Origin: Streptomyces megasporus
Lineage (GTDB): Bacteria > Actinomycetota > Actinomycetes > Streptomycetales > Streptomycetaceae
DNA length: 64,000 bases
Reading direction: 5' to 3'
NCBI RefSeq assembly: GCF_000718985.1
Contig: NZ_JODL01000014.1
Coordinates: 71,405-135,404 of the forward strand
Shown: one piece after another, positions 43,144 to 51,765 of the stretch
Numbering within the stretch: position 1 is the first letter of the stretch
Layout of the letters: each line of letters opens with the position of its first letter
Program-made: the position numbers and the translations under genes
The notes under the pieces: generated by a model
Databases searched by the model: none
The model's input: only the letters and a program-made list of their open reading frames with translations
What the model was told of the DNA's origin: nothing

Positions 43144-44859
43144 ATGGCCACCGCACCCACCCAGGCCCCGCCGGCGGTTCCGGCGCAACTGGTGGAGAAG
43201 CACCGTCCCACGTTGGAGAGGGCGCTGGAGGCGATCCGCGTCAGGGATTACTGGTCGCCGTACCCGGAGCACCCCAAGGCCTACGGCGAGGAGCACGGCA
43301 CGCCGGGCGCCGCCGAGGGGAAGGCCGCGTTCGACGCCCTGCTCGGCACCCGCTTCGAGCTGGACCAGCCGGGCACGGACGGCTGGGTGGCCGGCGAGGT
43401 CTCGCCGTACGGCCCGAAGCTGGGCACCGAGTACCCCCACGTCGACGTCGACGTGCTGCTGCCCGCGATGCGCGCCGCGATGCCCGCCTGGCGGGACGCG
43501 GGCCCCGAGACGCGGGCGGCGGTGTGCCTGGAGATCCTGGCCCGGATCAACGCGCGGACCCACGAGTTCGCCCACGCGGTGATGCACACCAGCGGACAGG
43601 CGTACCTGATGGCGATGCAGGCGGGCGGGCCGCACGCGCAGGACAGGGGCCTGGAGGCGGTGGCGTACGCCTACGCCGAGCAGACGCGCGTCCCGGCGTC
43701 GGCGGAGTGGACGAAGCCGCAGGGCAAGCGGGACCCACTGCGTCTGACCAAGCACTTCACGCCGGTGCCGCGGGGCGTCTCGCTGCTGATCGGCTGCAAC
43801 ACCTTCCCCACCTGGAACGGCTATCCGGGGCTGTTCGCCTCCCTGGCCACGGGCAACCCGGTGCTGGTGAAGCCGCACCCGCGCGCGGTCCTCCCGCTCG
43901 CCATGACGGTGCGGGTCGCCCGCGAGACGCTCGCCGAGGCGGGTTTCGACCCGAACCTGGTGGCGTTGGCCGCCGAGCGGGACGGCGAGGGCATCGCGAA
44001 GGAGCTGGCCGTCCGTCCCGAGGTGCGGATCGTCGACTACACCGGCTCCACGGCCTTCGGCGACTGGCTGGAGGCCAACGCCCGCCAGGCCCAGGTCTTC
44101 ACCGAGAAGGCCGGGGTCAACACGGTGATCGTGGACTCCACCGACGACTACCGCGGCATGCTGGGCAACCTGGCCTTCTCCCTCTCCCTCTACAGCGGCC
44201 AGATGTGCACCACCCCGCAGAACCTGCTGATCCCCCGCGGGGGCATCGACACCGACGCGGGCCACAAGTCCTACGACGAGGTGGTCTCCGACCTGGCGGG
44301 CGCGGTGGAGAAGCTGCTGGGCGACGACCAGCGGGCGGTGGCCCTGCTGGGCGCGATCGTCAACCCGGGGGTGCTGGAGCGGCTGGAGGGCGCGGCCGGG
44401 TTGGGCGAGGTGGCCCTGGCGTCCCGCGCGGTGGCGCATCCGGAGTTCCCCGATGCCACGGTCCGCACCCCGGTGATCGTCAAGCTGGACGGCGCCGACC
44501 CCGAGGCGGAGTCGGTCTGCTCTTCGGAGTGCTTCGGCCCGGTGTCCTTCGCGGTCGCCGTGGAGTCCACCGCCGACGCCGTGGCCCTGCTCCGCCGCAC
44601 CGTCCGCGACAAGGGCGCGATGACGGTGGGCGCGTACACCACCTCGCCGGAGGCCGAGCGGCTGATCGAGGAGGCCTGTCTGGAGGAGTGCGCCCAGCTC
44701 TCGCTGAACCTCACCGGCGGGGTGTACGTCAACCAGACCGCTGCGTTCTCCGACTTCCACGGCTCCGGCGGCAACCCGGCGGCCAACGCGGCGCTGTGCG
44801 ACGGCGCCTTCGTGGCGAGCCGCTTCCGCATGGTGGAGGTGCGCCGCCCGGTCCGGTAG
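43144..44859 (+). CDS. paaN: Phenylacetic acid degradation protein PaaN (aldehyde dehydrogenase)
   Basis: 571 residues of the aldehyde dehydrogenase superfamily in the PaaN branch. NAD(P) and catalytic features: CNTFPTWNGYPGLFASLATGNPVLVKPHP, GSTAFGDWLE, FTEKAGVNTVIV, and the nucleophile in LYSGQMCTTPQNLL. It oxidises the semialdehyde formed after ring opening in the phenylacetyl-CoA pathway. It lacks the C-terminal MaoC hydratase domain of E. coli PaaZ, so the hydrolysis step would need another enzyme. Divergent from the TetR gene; GAGGAG precedes the ATG. Confidence 0.92.
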   Translation: MATAPTQAPPAVPAQLVEKHRPTLERALEAIRVRDYWSPYPEHPKAYGEEHGTPGAAEGKAAFDALLGTRFELDQPGTDGWVAGEVSPYGPKLGTEYPHVDVDVLLPAMRAAMPAWRDAGPETRAAVCLEILARINARTHEFAHAVMHTSGQAYLMAMQAGGPHAQDRGLEAVAYAYAEQTRVPASAEWTKPQGKRDPLRLTKHFTPVPRGVSLLIGCNTFPTWNGYPGLFASLATGNPVLVKPHPRAVLPLAMTVRVARETLAEAGFDPNLVALAAERDGEGIAKELAVRPEVRIVDYTGSTAFGDWLEANARQAQVFTEKAGVNTVIVDSTDDYRGMLGNLAFSLSLYSGQMCTTPQNLLIPRGGIDTDAGHKSYDEVVSDLAGAVEKLLGDDQRAVALLGAIVNPGVLERLEGAAGLGEVALASRAVAHPEFPDATVRTPVIVKLDGADPEAESVCSSECFGPVSFAVAVESTADAVALLRRTVRDKGAMTVGAYTTSPEAERLIEEACLEECAQLSLNLTGGVYVNQTAAFSDFHGSGGNPAANAALCDGAFVASRFRMVEVRRPVR

Positions 44860-44884
44860 GCCGCCCCGAGGCGTCCGCGCCGGA

Positions 44885-44928
44885 TGTCCGCGCGGCGGGT
44901 GCGGTGCGCGCCCCCCGCCGCGCGGACA
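44885..44928. terminator. 15-bp hairpin between convergent genes
   Basis: Perfect 15-base arms (TGTCCGCGCGGCGGG and complement) around a 14-base loop, between the convergent paaN and TrmH genes. Confidence 0.7.
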
Positions 44929-44980
44929 CCGCTCCCGTGAGCGCTCGGAACGAGTGCCCGGAACGAGTGCCCGGAAGGGG

Positions 44981-45652
44981 TCAGCCGATCTCGGCGTGGG
45001 CGCGGATCCAGGTGTGCATGGCGATGGCCGCCGCCGCGCCCGCGTTGATGGAGCGGGTGGAGCCGAACTGGGCGATGGAACAGACCAGTTCGGCGTGTTT
45101 CCACGCCTCGTCGGTCAGCCCCGGCCCCTCCTGGCCGAACAGCAGCACACAGCGGCGCGGCAGCTCGGTGGTCTCCAGCGGGACGGCGCCGGGGAGGTTG
45201 TCGATGCCGATGATCGGCAGTTCCTCGGCGCGCGCCCAGTCGGCGAGGGCCGCCACGTCCGGGTGGTGGACGATGTGCTGGTACCGGTCGGTGACCATCG
45301 CGCCGCGCCGGTTCCAGCGGCGCTTGCCGACGATGTGGACCTTCCCGGCGAGGAAGGCGTTGGCCGTGCGGACGACGCTGCCGATGTTGAAGTCGTGGGT
45401 CCAGTTCTCCACCGCGACGTGGAAGTCGTGCCGTCGGGTGTCGAGGTCGGCGACGATCGCCTCGCGCTTCCAGTAGCGGTAGCGGTCGACGACGTTGCGG
45501 CGATCGCCGTGGGCCAGCAGTTCGGGGTCGTACCGCTCGTCCGCCGGCCACGGCTCGGGATGGGGGCCGACCCCCACCGACGGCCCGTACTCCTCGTCGT
45601 ACTGCACCGGCTCGCCGTCCGCTCCCGGATTCCTGGTCTCGCTGCCGTTCAC
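44981..45652 (-). CDS. TrmH/SpoU family RNA methyltransferase
   Basis: 223 residues with an SPOUT 2'-O-ribose methyltransferase domain (about 70-220). Motif 2 is visible as VLLFGQEGPGLTDE and motif 3 as GSTRSINAGAAAAIAMHTW; the deep-knot region lies between. It probably methylates tRNA or rRNA. The GTG at 45652 overlaps the HTTM stop by four bases (GTGA), which supports this start and couples it to the membrane protein gene. Confidence 0.88.
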   Translation of the reverse strand: MNGSETRNPGADGEPVQYDEEYGPSVGVGPHPEPWPADERYDPELLAHGDRRNVVDRYRYWKREAIVADLDTRRHDFHVAVENWTHDFNIGSVVRTANAFLAGKVHIVGKRRWNRRGAMVTDRYQHIVHHPDVAALADWARAEELPIIGIDNLPGAVPLETTELPRRCVLLFGQEGPGLTDEAWKHAELVCSIAQFGSTRSINAGAAAAIAMHTWIRAHAEIG

Positions 45653-47181
45653 CCCACGAGAGTACGCGCGGAGTCGGGCGCGCCGTCCGGCTCCTCCGGC
45701 TTCCCCTCGTCCGCCGTCTCCCGTGGGCGCGGGCGGAGCCGTCCGGCCCACCGCGACGTCCGGCCGCCCAGCCACACCAGGAAGACCGTGGGCAGGAAGA
45801 CGGCGTCGGCCGCGATCATGGCGAGCGAGAAGAACGGCAGCCCGAGGACGACGGCGATGGAGGCGTGCTCCAGCATCATCACGGCGAGCAGCACGTTCTT
45901 CACCCGGCGGTTGAAGAGGGTGAAGGGGAAGGCGACCTGGACGATCACCGTGCCGTAGCTCAGCACCATGATCATCAGCCCGCTGCCGCCCAACAGTTCG
46001 GAGAGGGCGGGCCAGGGGGTGAAGTAGTCCAGGTGCAGGGGGTAGTAGACGGCGGTGCCGTCCTGCCAGCGCGAGCCCTGGATCTTGTACCAGCCGGCGG
46101 TCGCGTAGATCAGGCAGACCTCGACCATGATCACCAGCAGGGCGGCGTTGTGCACCACGTTGCCGAGGACGTCCATCAGGCGGCGGACGTCGGCCTTCCG
46201 GTCCGTTCCCCCGCCGGTCCCCGTGTCGCGGTCCGCCCCGCCCGTGTCACCGCCCGTGCCGCCGTCCGTCCCCACGCCGGCGGGCGGAACGGAACGCACG
46301 GCCCACCACAGGCCGTGGACCGCCCACAGGGTCCACAGGACGGTCGCCCAGCCGACGAAGGGCACCGGACCGTCGTCGCCGAACCAGCCGACCTCGCCGC
46401 GCACGGTGGCCACCGCCAGGGCGGCGCCCAGCAGCGCCCACAGCGCGACGCCCACCGGATCGGCGCCCGCGCCGTCCGCCCGCTGCCGGGCCCGACGGGC
46501 GTCGAGGGACCAGACCCGGCCACAGCGGGTGAGCACCAGGTAGATCGCCATCAGATGGATGACGTTGTCGCCGCCGTCGCCCATGAAGACGCTGCGGTTC
46601 TGGAGCGACAGCACGCCGATCATGAAGAGGACCGACGCCGTCCGAGTCCGCCAGCCGACCAGCAGGGCGGCGCTGGAGAGCACCGCGAGGGCGTAGACGA
46701 CCTCGAACCAGACGGTGCTGTCGGACCAGAGCAGCACCGTGAAGGCGTGGTTGCTCTCGATCAGCCTCCTGCCCAGCTCCCAGCTCCACGGGCCGTCCGG
46801 GCCGTACAGCTCGTGCCGGTTCGGCCACTCGAACAGCAGGAAGGCCAGCCAGGTGAAGGAGAACCCGATCCGGACGATCGCGGTCTGGTACGGGCCCAGG
46901 GCGCGGTCGGTGACCTTGGTGATGCCGTCGACGACCGCGCGGTCGGCCCGCGCGGCGAACCGACGCGCCAGGGAGCGGACCGAGTCCGGGTCCGGGTCCC
47001 GGCGCGAGCCGTCCCGTCGGGCCTCCTGTCCCACGGCGTCCGCCACGGCACTCCCCCCGCTGTTCTCCCGGCCGTTCTCCGTGTCGTTCTCAGGGGCGTC
47101 CTCAGGGGCGTCCCGGGCTGCCCGCGGCTCGGGGACGGCCGGGGAGGGCGAGCCGGGCCCGCCGTTTTCGGACTGCGTCAC
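45649..47181 (-). CDS. HTTM-domain multi-pass membrane protein (SdpB-like)
   Basis: 510 residues. A long hydrophilic N-terminal tail (about 1-100, rich in Glu, Asp, Arg) precedes a membrane domain with roughly eight or nine helices, TAIVRIGFSFTWLAFLLFEWPNRHELYGPDGPWSW onward. The HTTM pattern (horizontally transferred transmembrane domain, shared with vitamin K-dependent gamma-carboxylase and SdpB) includes the conserved FMGDGGDNVIHLMAIYLVL and ATAGWYKIQGSRWQDGTAVYYPL. A Gly/Thr/Asp-rich insert sits near 300. GTG start overlaps the upstream DUF5819 stop by four bases. Confidence 0.85.
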   Translation of the reverse strand: MTQSENGGPGSPSPAVPEPRAARDAPEDAPENDTENGRENSGGSAVADAVGQEARRDGSRRDPDPDSVRSLARRFAARADRAVVDGITKVTDRALGPYQTAIVRIGFSFTWLAFLLFEWPNRHELYGPDGPWSWELGRRLIESNHAFTVLLWSDSTVWFEVVYALAVLSSAALLVGWRTRTASVLFMIGVLSLQNRSVFMGDGGDNVIHLMAIYLVLTRCGRVWSLDARRARQRADGAGADPVGVALWALLGAALAVATVRGEVGWFGDDGPVPFVGWATVLWTLWAVHGLWWAVRSVPPAGVGTDGGTGGDTGGADRDTGTGGGTDRKADVRRLMDVLGNVVHNAALLVIMVEVCLIYATAGWYKIQGSRWQDGTAVYYPLHLDYFTPWPALSELLGGSGLMIMVLSYGTVIVQVAFPFTLFNRRVKNVLLAVMMLEHASIAVVLGLPFFSLAMIAADAVFLPTVFLVWLGGRTSRWAGRLRPRPRETADEGKPEEPDGAPDSARTLVG

Positions 47182-47852
47182 GTGCCCTCCGGAACGTCCG
47201 AGCGGTCGACCGCCCACCAGGGCAGCGTCCGGTACGTGGTCTCGGTGTCGATGTTCTCGCCGCTCCACGGCGGCGGTGCGACCGGCGTGGTCGCCGACCG
47301 CACCTGGATGCGTCGGACCTGGCCGCCGTTGAGCTCGGGCCCGAACCTCAGCATCACGATCCGCCGCAGGTACTCCTCCGAGAGCTCGCCGCGCAGACCC
47401 GTCGGTCGGTTCTCCGCGTCGTGCGAGCCGGTGAAGAAGTCCCAGGCGCGGCGGAGTTCGTTCTGGTCGGTGTGGCTGGGGACGGGGTTGCCGCGGATGT
47501 CCTCGGCGTCCATGGCCGACAGGTCCACCCAGCCGGTCCGCTCGGTGGTGCCGTCCGGCTTGAGCACCTCGGCGCGGGCGTGGACGGCGATGTTCTGCTG
47601 GAGCGGGTTGGGCGCGAACAGCTTCCAGTTCTGCTCGAACTCCGGGTAGACGTACTTCTCCACCGCCTCCCCGTACCGCTTGCTGACGGTGTTCGTGGGG
47701 GCGACGTGGAGGAAGATCGCCGCCAGGTGGACCGCGACGAGCACGGCGACGACCCCCAGGGCGATCGCGACGGTGATCCGGGCCGCGGGTGGGAGCGCCA
47801 TCACGCCCGCCGGTGGCGCCCCCTCCCGTTGCGTCTGCGCTTGTGGCTCCAT
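47178..47852 (-). CDS. DUF5819 family protein (SdpA-like)
   Basis: 224 residues: one N-terminal membrane helix (about 23-48, ITVAIALGVVAVLVAVHLAAIFL) and an extracytoplasmic domain with EFEQNWKLFAPNPLQQNIAVHARAEV, the DUF5819 hallmark. The QNWKLFAPNP segment resembles the QNW-(F/L)F-xxxP pattern of SdpA, the partner of SdpB in Bacillus. First gene of the coupled trio. ATG 47852, with GGGGAGG very close upstream. Confidence 0.82.
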   Translation of the reverse strand: MEPQAQTQREGAPPAGVMALPPAARITVAIALGVVAVLVAVHLAAIFLHVAPTNTVSKRYGEAVEKYVYPEFEQNWKLFAPNPLQQNIAVHARAEVLKPDGTTERTGWVDLSAMDAEDIRGNPVPSHTDQNELRRAWDFFTGSHDAENRPTGLRGELSEEYLRRIVMLRFGPELNGGQVRRIQVRSATTPVAPPPWSGENIDTETTYRTLPWWAVDRSDVPEGT

Positions 47853-47884
47853 GCCCTCCCCGATTCGATGCCCGATCCGATGCC

Positions 47885-47917
47885 GACCCGTTCCCGACCC
47901 GTTCCCGACCCGTTCCC
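47885..47917. repeat. Three 11-bp tandem repeats
   Basis: GACCCGTTCCC three times in direct tandem, then GACCCGATG, in the leader of the DUF5819 gene. No regulator is recognised. Confidence 0.85.
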
Positions 47918-48039
47918 GACCCGATGTGTCCACGTCGGTGTGCCACGTCCGGTGTTCGGTGCCCCCGCACCCCCGTGTCGCGCCGGCCGCGCCCGTTTCC
48001 CGGACGCCCCTCGGCGACCTTAAGAGGTTATCCACAGCC

Positions 48040-48069
48040 TTGACACCTTGGCGCCTCGCCGACGACCAT
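48040..48069 (+). promoter_or_regulatory. paaA promoter
   Basis: TTGACA (48040-48045), 18-base spacer, GACCAT (48064-48069) lie immediately upstream of the TetR operator, which would cover the start site. Confidence 0.5.
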
Positions 48070-48071
48070 TG

Positions 48072-48091
48072 AACCGAACGATCGGTCGGTT
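48072..48091. promoter_or_regulatory. TetR operator upstream of paaABCDE
   Basis: AACCGAACGATCGGTCGGTT is palindromic at 18 of 20 positions. Its inner 16 bases are identical, in reverse, to the site between paaR and paaN. It lies 32-51 bases before the paaA start. Confidence 0.8.
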
Positions 48092-48122
48092 GGTTCCTCG
48101 CCTGGAGCAAGGGAGCTGTTGG

Positions 48123-49109
48123 ATGACGACGCTGCTGCCGGAGACGGACCAGGGCGGCGGTCCCGAGGCGTACGAGAAGGCGTTCGACGCGGCCATCGCC
48201 GCGGACGAGCGGATCGAGCCGCGCGACTGGATGCCCGACGCCTATCGCGCGACGCTGATCCGCCAGATGGCCCAGCACGCCCATTCCGAGATCATCGGCA
48301 TGCAGCCGGAGGCCAACTGGATCACGCGGGCGCCCTCGCTGCGCCGCAAGGCGATCCTGATGGCCAAGGTGCAGGACGAGGCCGGGCACGGGCTGTACCT
48401 CTACAGCGCGGCGGAGACCTTGGGCGTCAGCCGCGACGAACTGCTGGACAAGCTGCACTCAGGACGCCAGAAGTACTCCTCCATCTTCAACTACCCCACC
48501 CTGACCTGGGCCGACGTCGGCGCGATCGGCTGGCTGGTGGACGGTGCGGCGATCACCAACCAGGTGCCGCTGTGCCGCTGCTCCTACGGGCCGTACGCGC
48601 GAGCCATGGTCCGTGTCTGCAAGGAGGAGTCCTTCCACCAGCGCCAGGGGTACGAGCTGCTGCTCGCGCTGAGCCGGGGCACTCCCGCCCAGCACGCGAT
48701 GGCGCAGGACGCCGTCAACCGCTGGTGGTGGCCGTCGCTGATGATGTTCGGGCCGCCCGACGACGCGTCGAAGCACTCCGCCCGGTCCATGGCCTGGAAG
48801 ATCAAGCGGCACTCCAACGACGAGCTGCGCCAGCGGTTCGTGGACATCTGCGTCCCCCAGGCCGAGTCCCTCGGGCTGACCCTGCCCGACCCCGAGCTGC
48901 GCTGGAACGAGGAGCGCGGCCACTACGACCACGGGCCGATCGACTGGGACGAGTTCAACGAGGTGCTGCGCGGCAACGGCCCCTGCAACGAGCAGCGGCT
49001 GGAGCAGCGGCGCCGCGCCCACGAGGAGGGCGCCTGGGTGCGGGAGGCCGCGGCGGCCTACGCCCACAAGCACCGGGAGCAGGGCCGGAACGGAAGGACG
49101 GCGGCATGA
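48123..49109 (+). CDS. paaA: 1,2-phenylacetyl-CoA epoxidase subunit PaaA
   Basis: 328 residues; the catalytic ferritin-like diiron subunit of the epoxidase that converts phenylacetyl-CoA to ring-1,2-epoxyphenylacetyl-CoA. Diiron ligand regions visible: [31 protein letters not shown] and [15 protein letters not shown]. Normal length. ATG 48123 with AGGGAG upstream. The stop overlaps the paaB start by four bases. Confidence 0.96.
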   Translation: MTTLLPETDQGGGPEAYEKAFDAAIAADERIEPRDWMPDAYRATLIRQMAQHAHSEIIGMQPEANWITRAPSLRRKAILMAKVQDEAGHGLYLYSAAETLGVSRDELLDKLHSGRQKYSSIFNYPTLTWADVGAIGWLVDGAAITNQVPLCRCSYGPYARAMVRVCKEESFHQRQGYELLLALSRGTPAQHAMAQDAVNRWWWPSLMMFGPPDDASKHSARSMAWKIKRHSNDELRQRFVDICVPQAESLGLTLPDPELRWNEERGHYDHGPIDWDEFNEVLRGNGPCNEQRLEQRRRAHEEGAWVREAAAAYAHKHREQGRNGRTAA

Positions 49110-49393
49110 CCACCAGCGAATGGCCCCTGTGGGAGGTCTTCGTGCGCAGCAGGCGCGGGCTCTCCCACACCCACGCCGGGAGCCTCCACGCGCCCGACGC
49201 CGAGATGGCCCTGCGCAACGCGCGGGACTTGTACACGCGGCGGTCGGAGGGCGTCTCGATCTGGGTGGTGCCCTCGGCCGCGATCACCGCCTCCTCGCCG
49301 GACGAGAAGGACCCGTTCTTCGAGCCGGCCGCCGACAAGCCCTACCGCCACCCCACCTTCTACGAGGTCCCGGAAGGGGTGCGGCACCTGTGA
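49106..49393 (+). CDS. paaB: 1,2-phenylacetyl-CoA epoxidase subunit PaaB
   Basis: 95 residues; the small structural subunit, [46 protein letters not shown], typical for PaaB. It has no catalytic residues and is thought to link the PaaA/PaaC core with the reductase. Overlaps both neighbours by four bases. Confidence 0.95.
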   Translation: MTTSEWPLWEVFVRSRRGLSHTHAGSLHAPDAEMALRNARDLYTRRSEGVSIWVVPSAAITASSPDEKDPFFEPAADKPYRHPTFYEVPEGVRHL

Positions 49394-50103
49394 GCGTTCC
49401 CCGCACGGCCGCGCTGGCCCTCGGCGACGACGCCCTGATCCTCTCCCAGCGTCTGGGGGAGTGGGCCGGGCACGCCCCCGTCCTGGAGGAGGAGGTCGCC
49501 CTCGCCAACATCGCGCTGGATCTGCTGGGTCAGGCCCGCGCCCTGCTGTCGATGGTGGGCGACGAGGACGAACTGGCCTACCTCCGTGAGGAGCGGGAGT
49601 TCACCAACGTCCAATTGGTGGAGCGGCCCAACGGCGACTTCGCGCACACCATCGCCCGTCAGCTCTACTTCTCCACCTGGCAGGAGCTGCTGTACGGACG
49701 GCTGGCCACGGGCGAGGGCGCACTGGCCGAACTGGCCGCGAAGGCGGTCAAGGAGGTCGCCTACCACCGCGACCACGCCGAGCAGTGGACACTGCGGCTG
49801 GGCGACGGCACCGAGCTCTCCCACGAGCGGATGCGGACGGCGCTGGCGGCGCTGTGGCGCTACACCGGCGAGCTGTTCCAGCCGGTGGAGGGCCTGGAGG
49901 TCGACTGGGAGGAGCTGCGCGAGGAGTGGACACGGCGTATCACCGACGTGGTGGAGCGCGCCGGTCTCTCCCTCCCCGAGGGGCCGCAGGGCACCTCCTG
50001 GGCCGCCGGTGCCGGGCGGCAGGGCATCCACACCGAGCCGTTCGGCCGGATGCTCGCCGAGATGCAGCACCTGCACCGCAGCCACCCGGGGGCGTCGTGG
50101 TGA
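49390..50103 (+). CDS. paaC: 1,2-phenylacetyl-CoA epoxidase subunit PaaC
   Basis: 237 residues; the structural ferritin-like partner of PaaA (LALGDDALILSQRLGEWAGHAPVLEEEVALANIALDLLGQARALL; VAYHRDHAEQWTLRLGDGTELS). It forms the heterotetramer core with PaaA but usually lacks the diiron cluster. GTG start overlapping the paaB stop; paaD follows with another overlap. Confidence 0.95.
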   Translation: MSVPRTAALALGDDALILSQRLGEWAGHAPVLEEEVALANIALDLLGQARALLSMVGDEDELAYLREEREFTNVQLVERPNGDFAHTIARQLYFSTWQELLYGRLATGEGALAELAAKAVKEVAYHRDHAEQWTLRLGDGTELSHERMRTALAALWRYTGELFQPVEGLEVDWEELREEWTRRITDVVERAGLSLPEGPQGTSWAAGAGRQGIHTEPFGRMLAEMQHLHRSHPGASW

Positions 50104-50627
50104 CCGCCCGCACCTCGACGACCGAGCCGACCGGCCCGGAGGAGGAGCTGCTCCGGATCGCCGGCTCCGTCCCCGACCCGGAACTGCCGGTGCTGACTCT
50201 GTCCGACCTGGGCATACTGCGCGGCCTCCACATCGTCGGGCCGGGCCGGGTGGAGGTCGAGCTGACCCCCACCTACACCGGCTGCCCGGCCGTCGAGGCG
50301 ATGGCGACGGACGTCGAGCGGGCGCTGCGCGAGCACGGTGTGGCGGAGGTGACGGTCCGCACCGTCCTCTCCCCGCCCTGGACGACGGACGCGATCAGCG
50401 CCGAGGGCCGCCGCAAACTGGCGGAGTTCGGAATCGCGCCGCCCCGCACCGGCACGGCCGGCTCCGGGGACGGCGGCCCCGTCGCGGTGGATCTGGCCAT
50501 CCGCTGCCCTCACTGCGGCTCGACCGACACCGCCCTGCTCAGCCGCTTCTCCTCCACCGCCTGCAAGGCCCTGCGCCGCTGCGCGTCCTGCCAGGAGCCG
50601 TTCGACCACTTCAAGGAGCTGACATGA
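50100..50627 (+). CDS. paaD: PaaD, MIP18-like maturation factor
   Basis: 175 residues. The MIP18/DUF59 domain (VPDPELPVLTLSDLGILRGLHI, TYTGCPAVEAMATDVERAL) is followed by a zinc-finger-like tail with two Cys pairs (CPHCGSTDT, CASCQEPFDHFKEL). It is needed to assemble the Fe-S cluster of the epoxidase reductase PaaE. The GTG start overlaps the paaC stop by four bases. Confidence 0.94.
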   Translation: MTARTSTTEPTGPEEELLRIAGSVPDPELPVLTLSDLGILRGLHIVGPGRVEVELTPTYTGCPAVEAMATDVERALREHGVAEVTVRTVLSPPWTTDAISAEGRRKLAEFGIAPPRTGTAGSGDGGPVAVDLAIRCPHCGSTDTALLSRFSSTACKALRRCASCQEPFDHFKELT

Positions 50628-51691
50628 GATTCCATCCGCTCCGCGTCCGCGAGGTCGAGCGGCTCACGGACGACTCGGTGGCCGTGACGTTCGCGCTGCC
50701 GCCCGAGTCGCGCGACGCCTTCCGTCACGTCCCCGGCCAACACGTCACCCTCCGCCGCGAGGTGGACGGCGTGGAGGTGCGCCGCACGTACTCGATCTGC
50801 GCCCCGGCCGTGCCGCCCCCCGGCGAGCCGGTGGTGAAGGTCGGCATCCGACTGGTGGAGGGCGGCGCCTTCTCCACCTACGCCCTCAAGGAACTGTCCG
50901 TCGGCGACACCGTCGAGGTGATGCCGCCGATGGGCCGCTTCACGCTCCGCCCGCGGCCGGGTCGCTTCGCGGCGATCGTCGGCGGCAGCGGCATCACACC
51001 GGTGCTGTCCATCGCCTCCACCCTCCTCGCGGAGGAGCCGGACGCCCGGTTCTGTCTGATCCGCAGCGACCGCACCGCCGCGTCGGCGATGTTCCTGGAG
51101 GAGGTCGCCGAGCTGAAGGACCGCCACCCGGAGCGCTTCCACCTGGTGCACACCCTCTCCCGTGAGGAACGGCAGGCGGGCCTGCCCACCGGGCGGCTCG
51201 ACACCGAGCGCCTCACCTCCCTGCTCCCCGCCCTGCTGCCGGTGGCGGAGGTCGACGGCTGGTTCCTGTGCGGGCCGCACGGGCTGGTCGACGGGGCGGA
51301 GAAGGCACTGACCGCTCTCGGGGTGCCCGCCTCGGCGATCCACCAGGAGATCTTCCACGTGGACGACTCCTCCGCGGACACCGGGGAGCGGGCGCCCGTC
51401 CGGTCCGCGCCCCCCGGCGCGAAGCTCACCGCGACGCTCGGCGGCCGGGTGGGCGTCTGGCCCGTCGGGGACGGCGAGACGCTGCTGGAGACGGTGTTGC
51501 GCAACCGCTCCGACGCCCCGTACGCCTGCAAGGGCGGGGTCTGCGGCACCTGCCGCGTGAAACTGGTCTCCGGCGAGGTGCGGATGGACCGCAACTTCGC
51601 ACTGGAGCCGGAGGAGGTGTCGGCCGGGTACGTCCTGGCCTGCCAGTCGCGTCCGGCCACCGGGACGGTCGAGGTGGACTTCGACGCCTGA
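50624..51691 (+). CDS. paaE: 1,2-phenylacetyl-CoA epoxidase reductase PaaE
   Basis: 355 residues. An oxidoreductase FAD/NAD(P) module (RRTYSICAPAV, GGSGITPVLSIASTLLAEEP, CGPHGLVDGAEKAL) is followed by a plant-type 2Fe-2S ferredoxin domain with C302, C307, C310 and C340 (CKGGVCGTCRVKL). It passes electrons from NADPH to the PaaA diiron site. Last gene of the coupled operon, followed by a perfect hairpin. Confidence 0.95.
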   Translation: MRFHPLRVREVERLTDDSVAVTFALPPESRDAFRHVPGQHVTLRREVDGVEVRRTYSICAPAVPPPGEPVVKVGIRLVEGGAFSTYALKELSVGDTVEVMPPMGRFTLRPRPGRFAAIVGGSGITPVLSIASTLLAEEPDARFCLIRSDRTAASAMFLEEVAELKDRHPERFHLVHTLSREERQAGLPTGRLDTERLTSLLPALLPVAEVDGWFLCGPHGLVDGAEKALTALGVPASAIHQEIFHVDDSSADTGERAPVRSAPPGAKLTATLGGRVGVWPVGDGETLLETVLRNRSDAPYACKGGVCGTCRVKLVSGEVRMDRNFALEPEEVSAGYVLACQSRPATGTVEVDFDA

Positions 51692-51705
51692 CACGCCCCC
51701 GCACA

Positions 51706-51748
51706 CCGTGGGGCCCGCCGCGCACGGTGTGCGCGGCGGGCCCCACGG
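51706..51748. terminator. Perfect 20-bp hairpin after paaE
   Basis: Twenty perfectly complementary bases on each side of GGT, 15 bases past the paaE stop and before the convergent rhodanese gene. Confidence 0.85.
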
Positions 51749-51765
51749 AACTCCGTGAGCGCTTC

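Noticed and set aside
47885..47926. Short tandem repeats as a CRISPR array
   Set aside because: Units are 11 bases with no spacers; no cas genes in the window.
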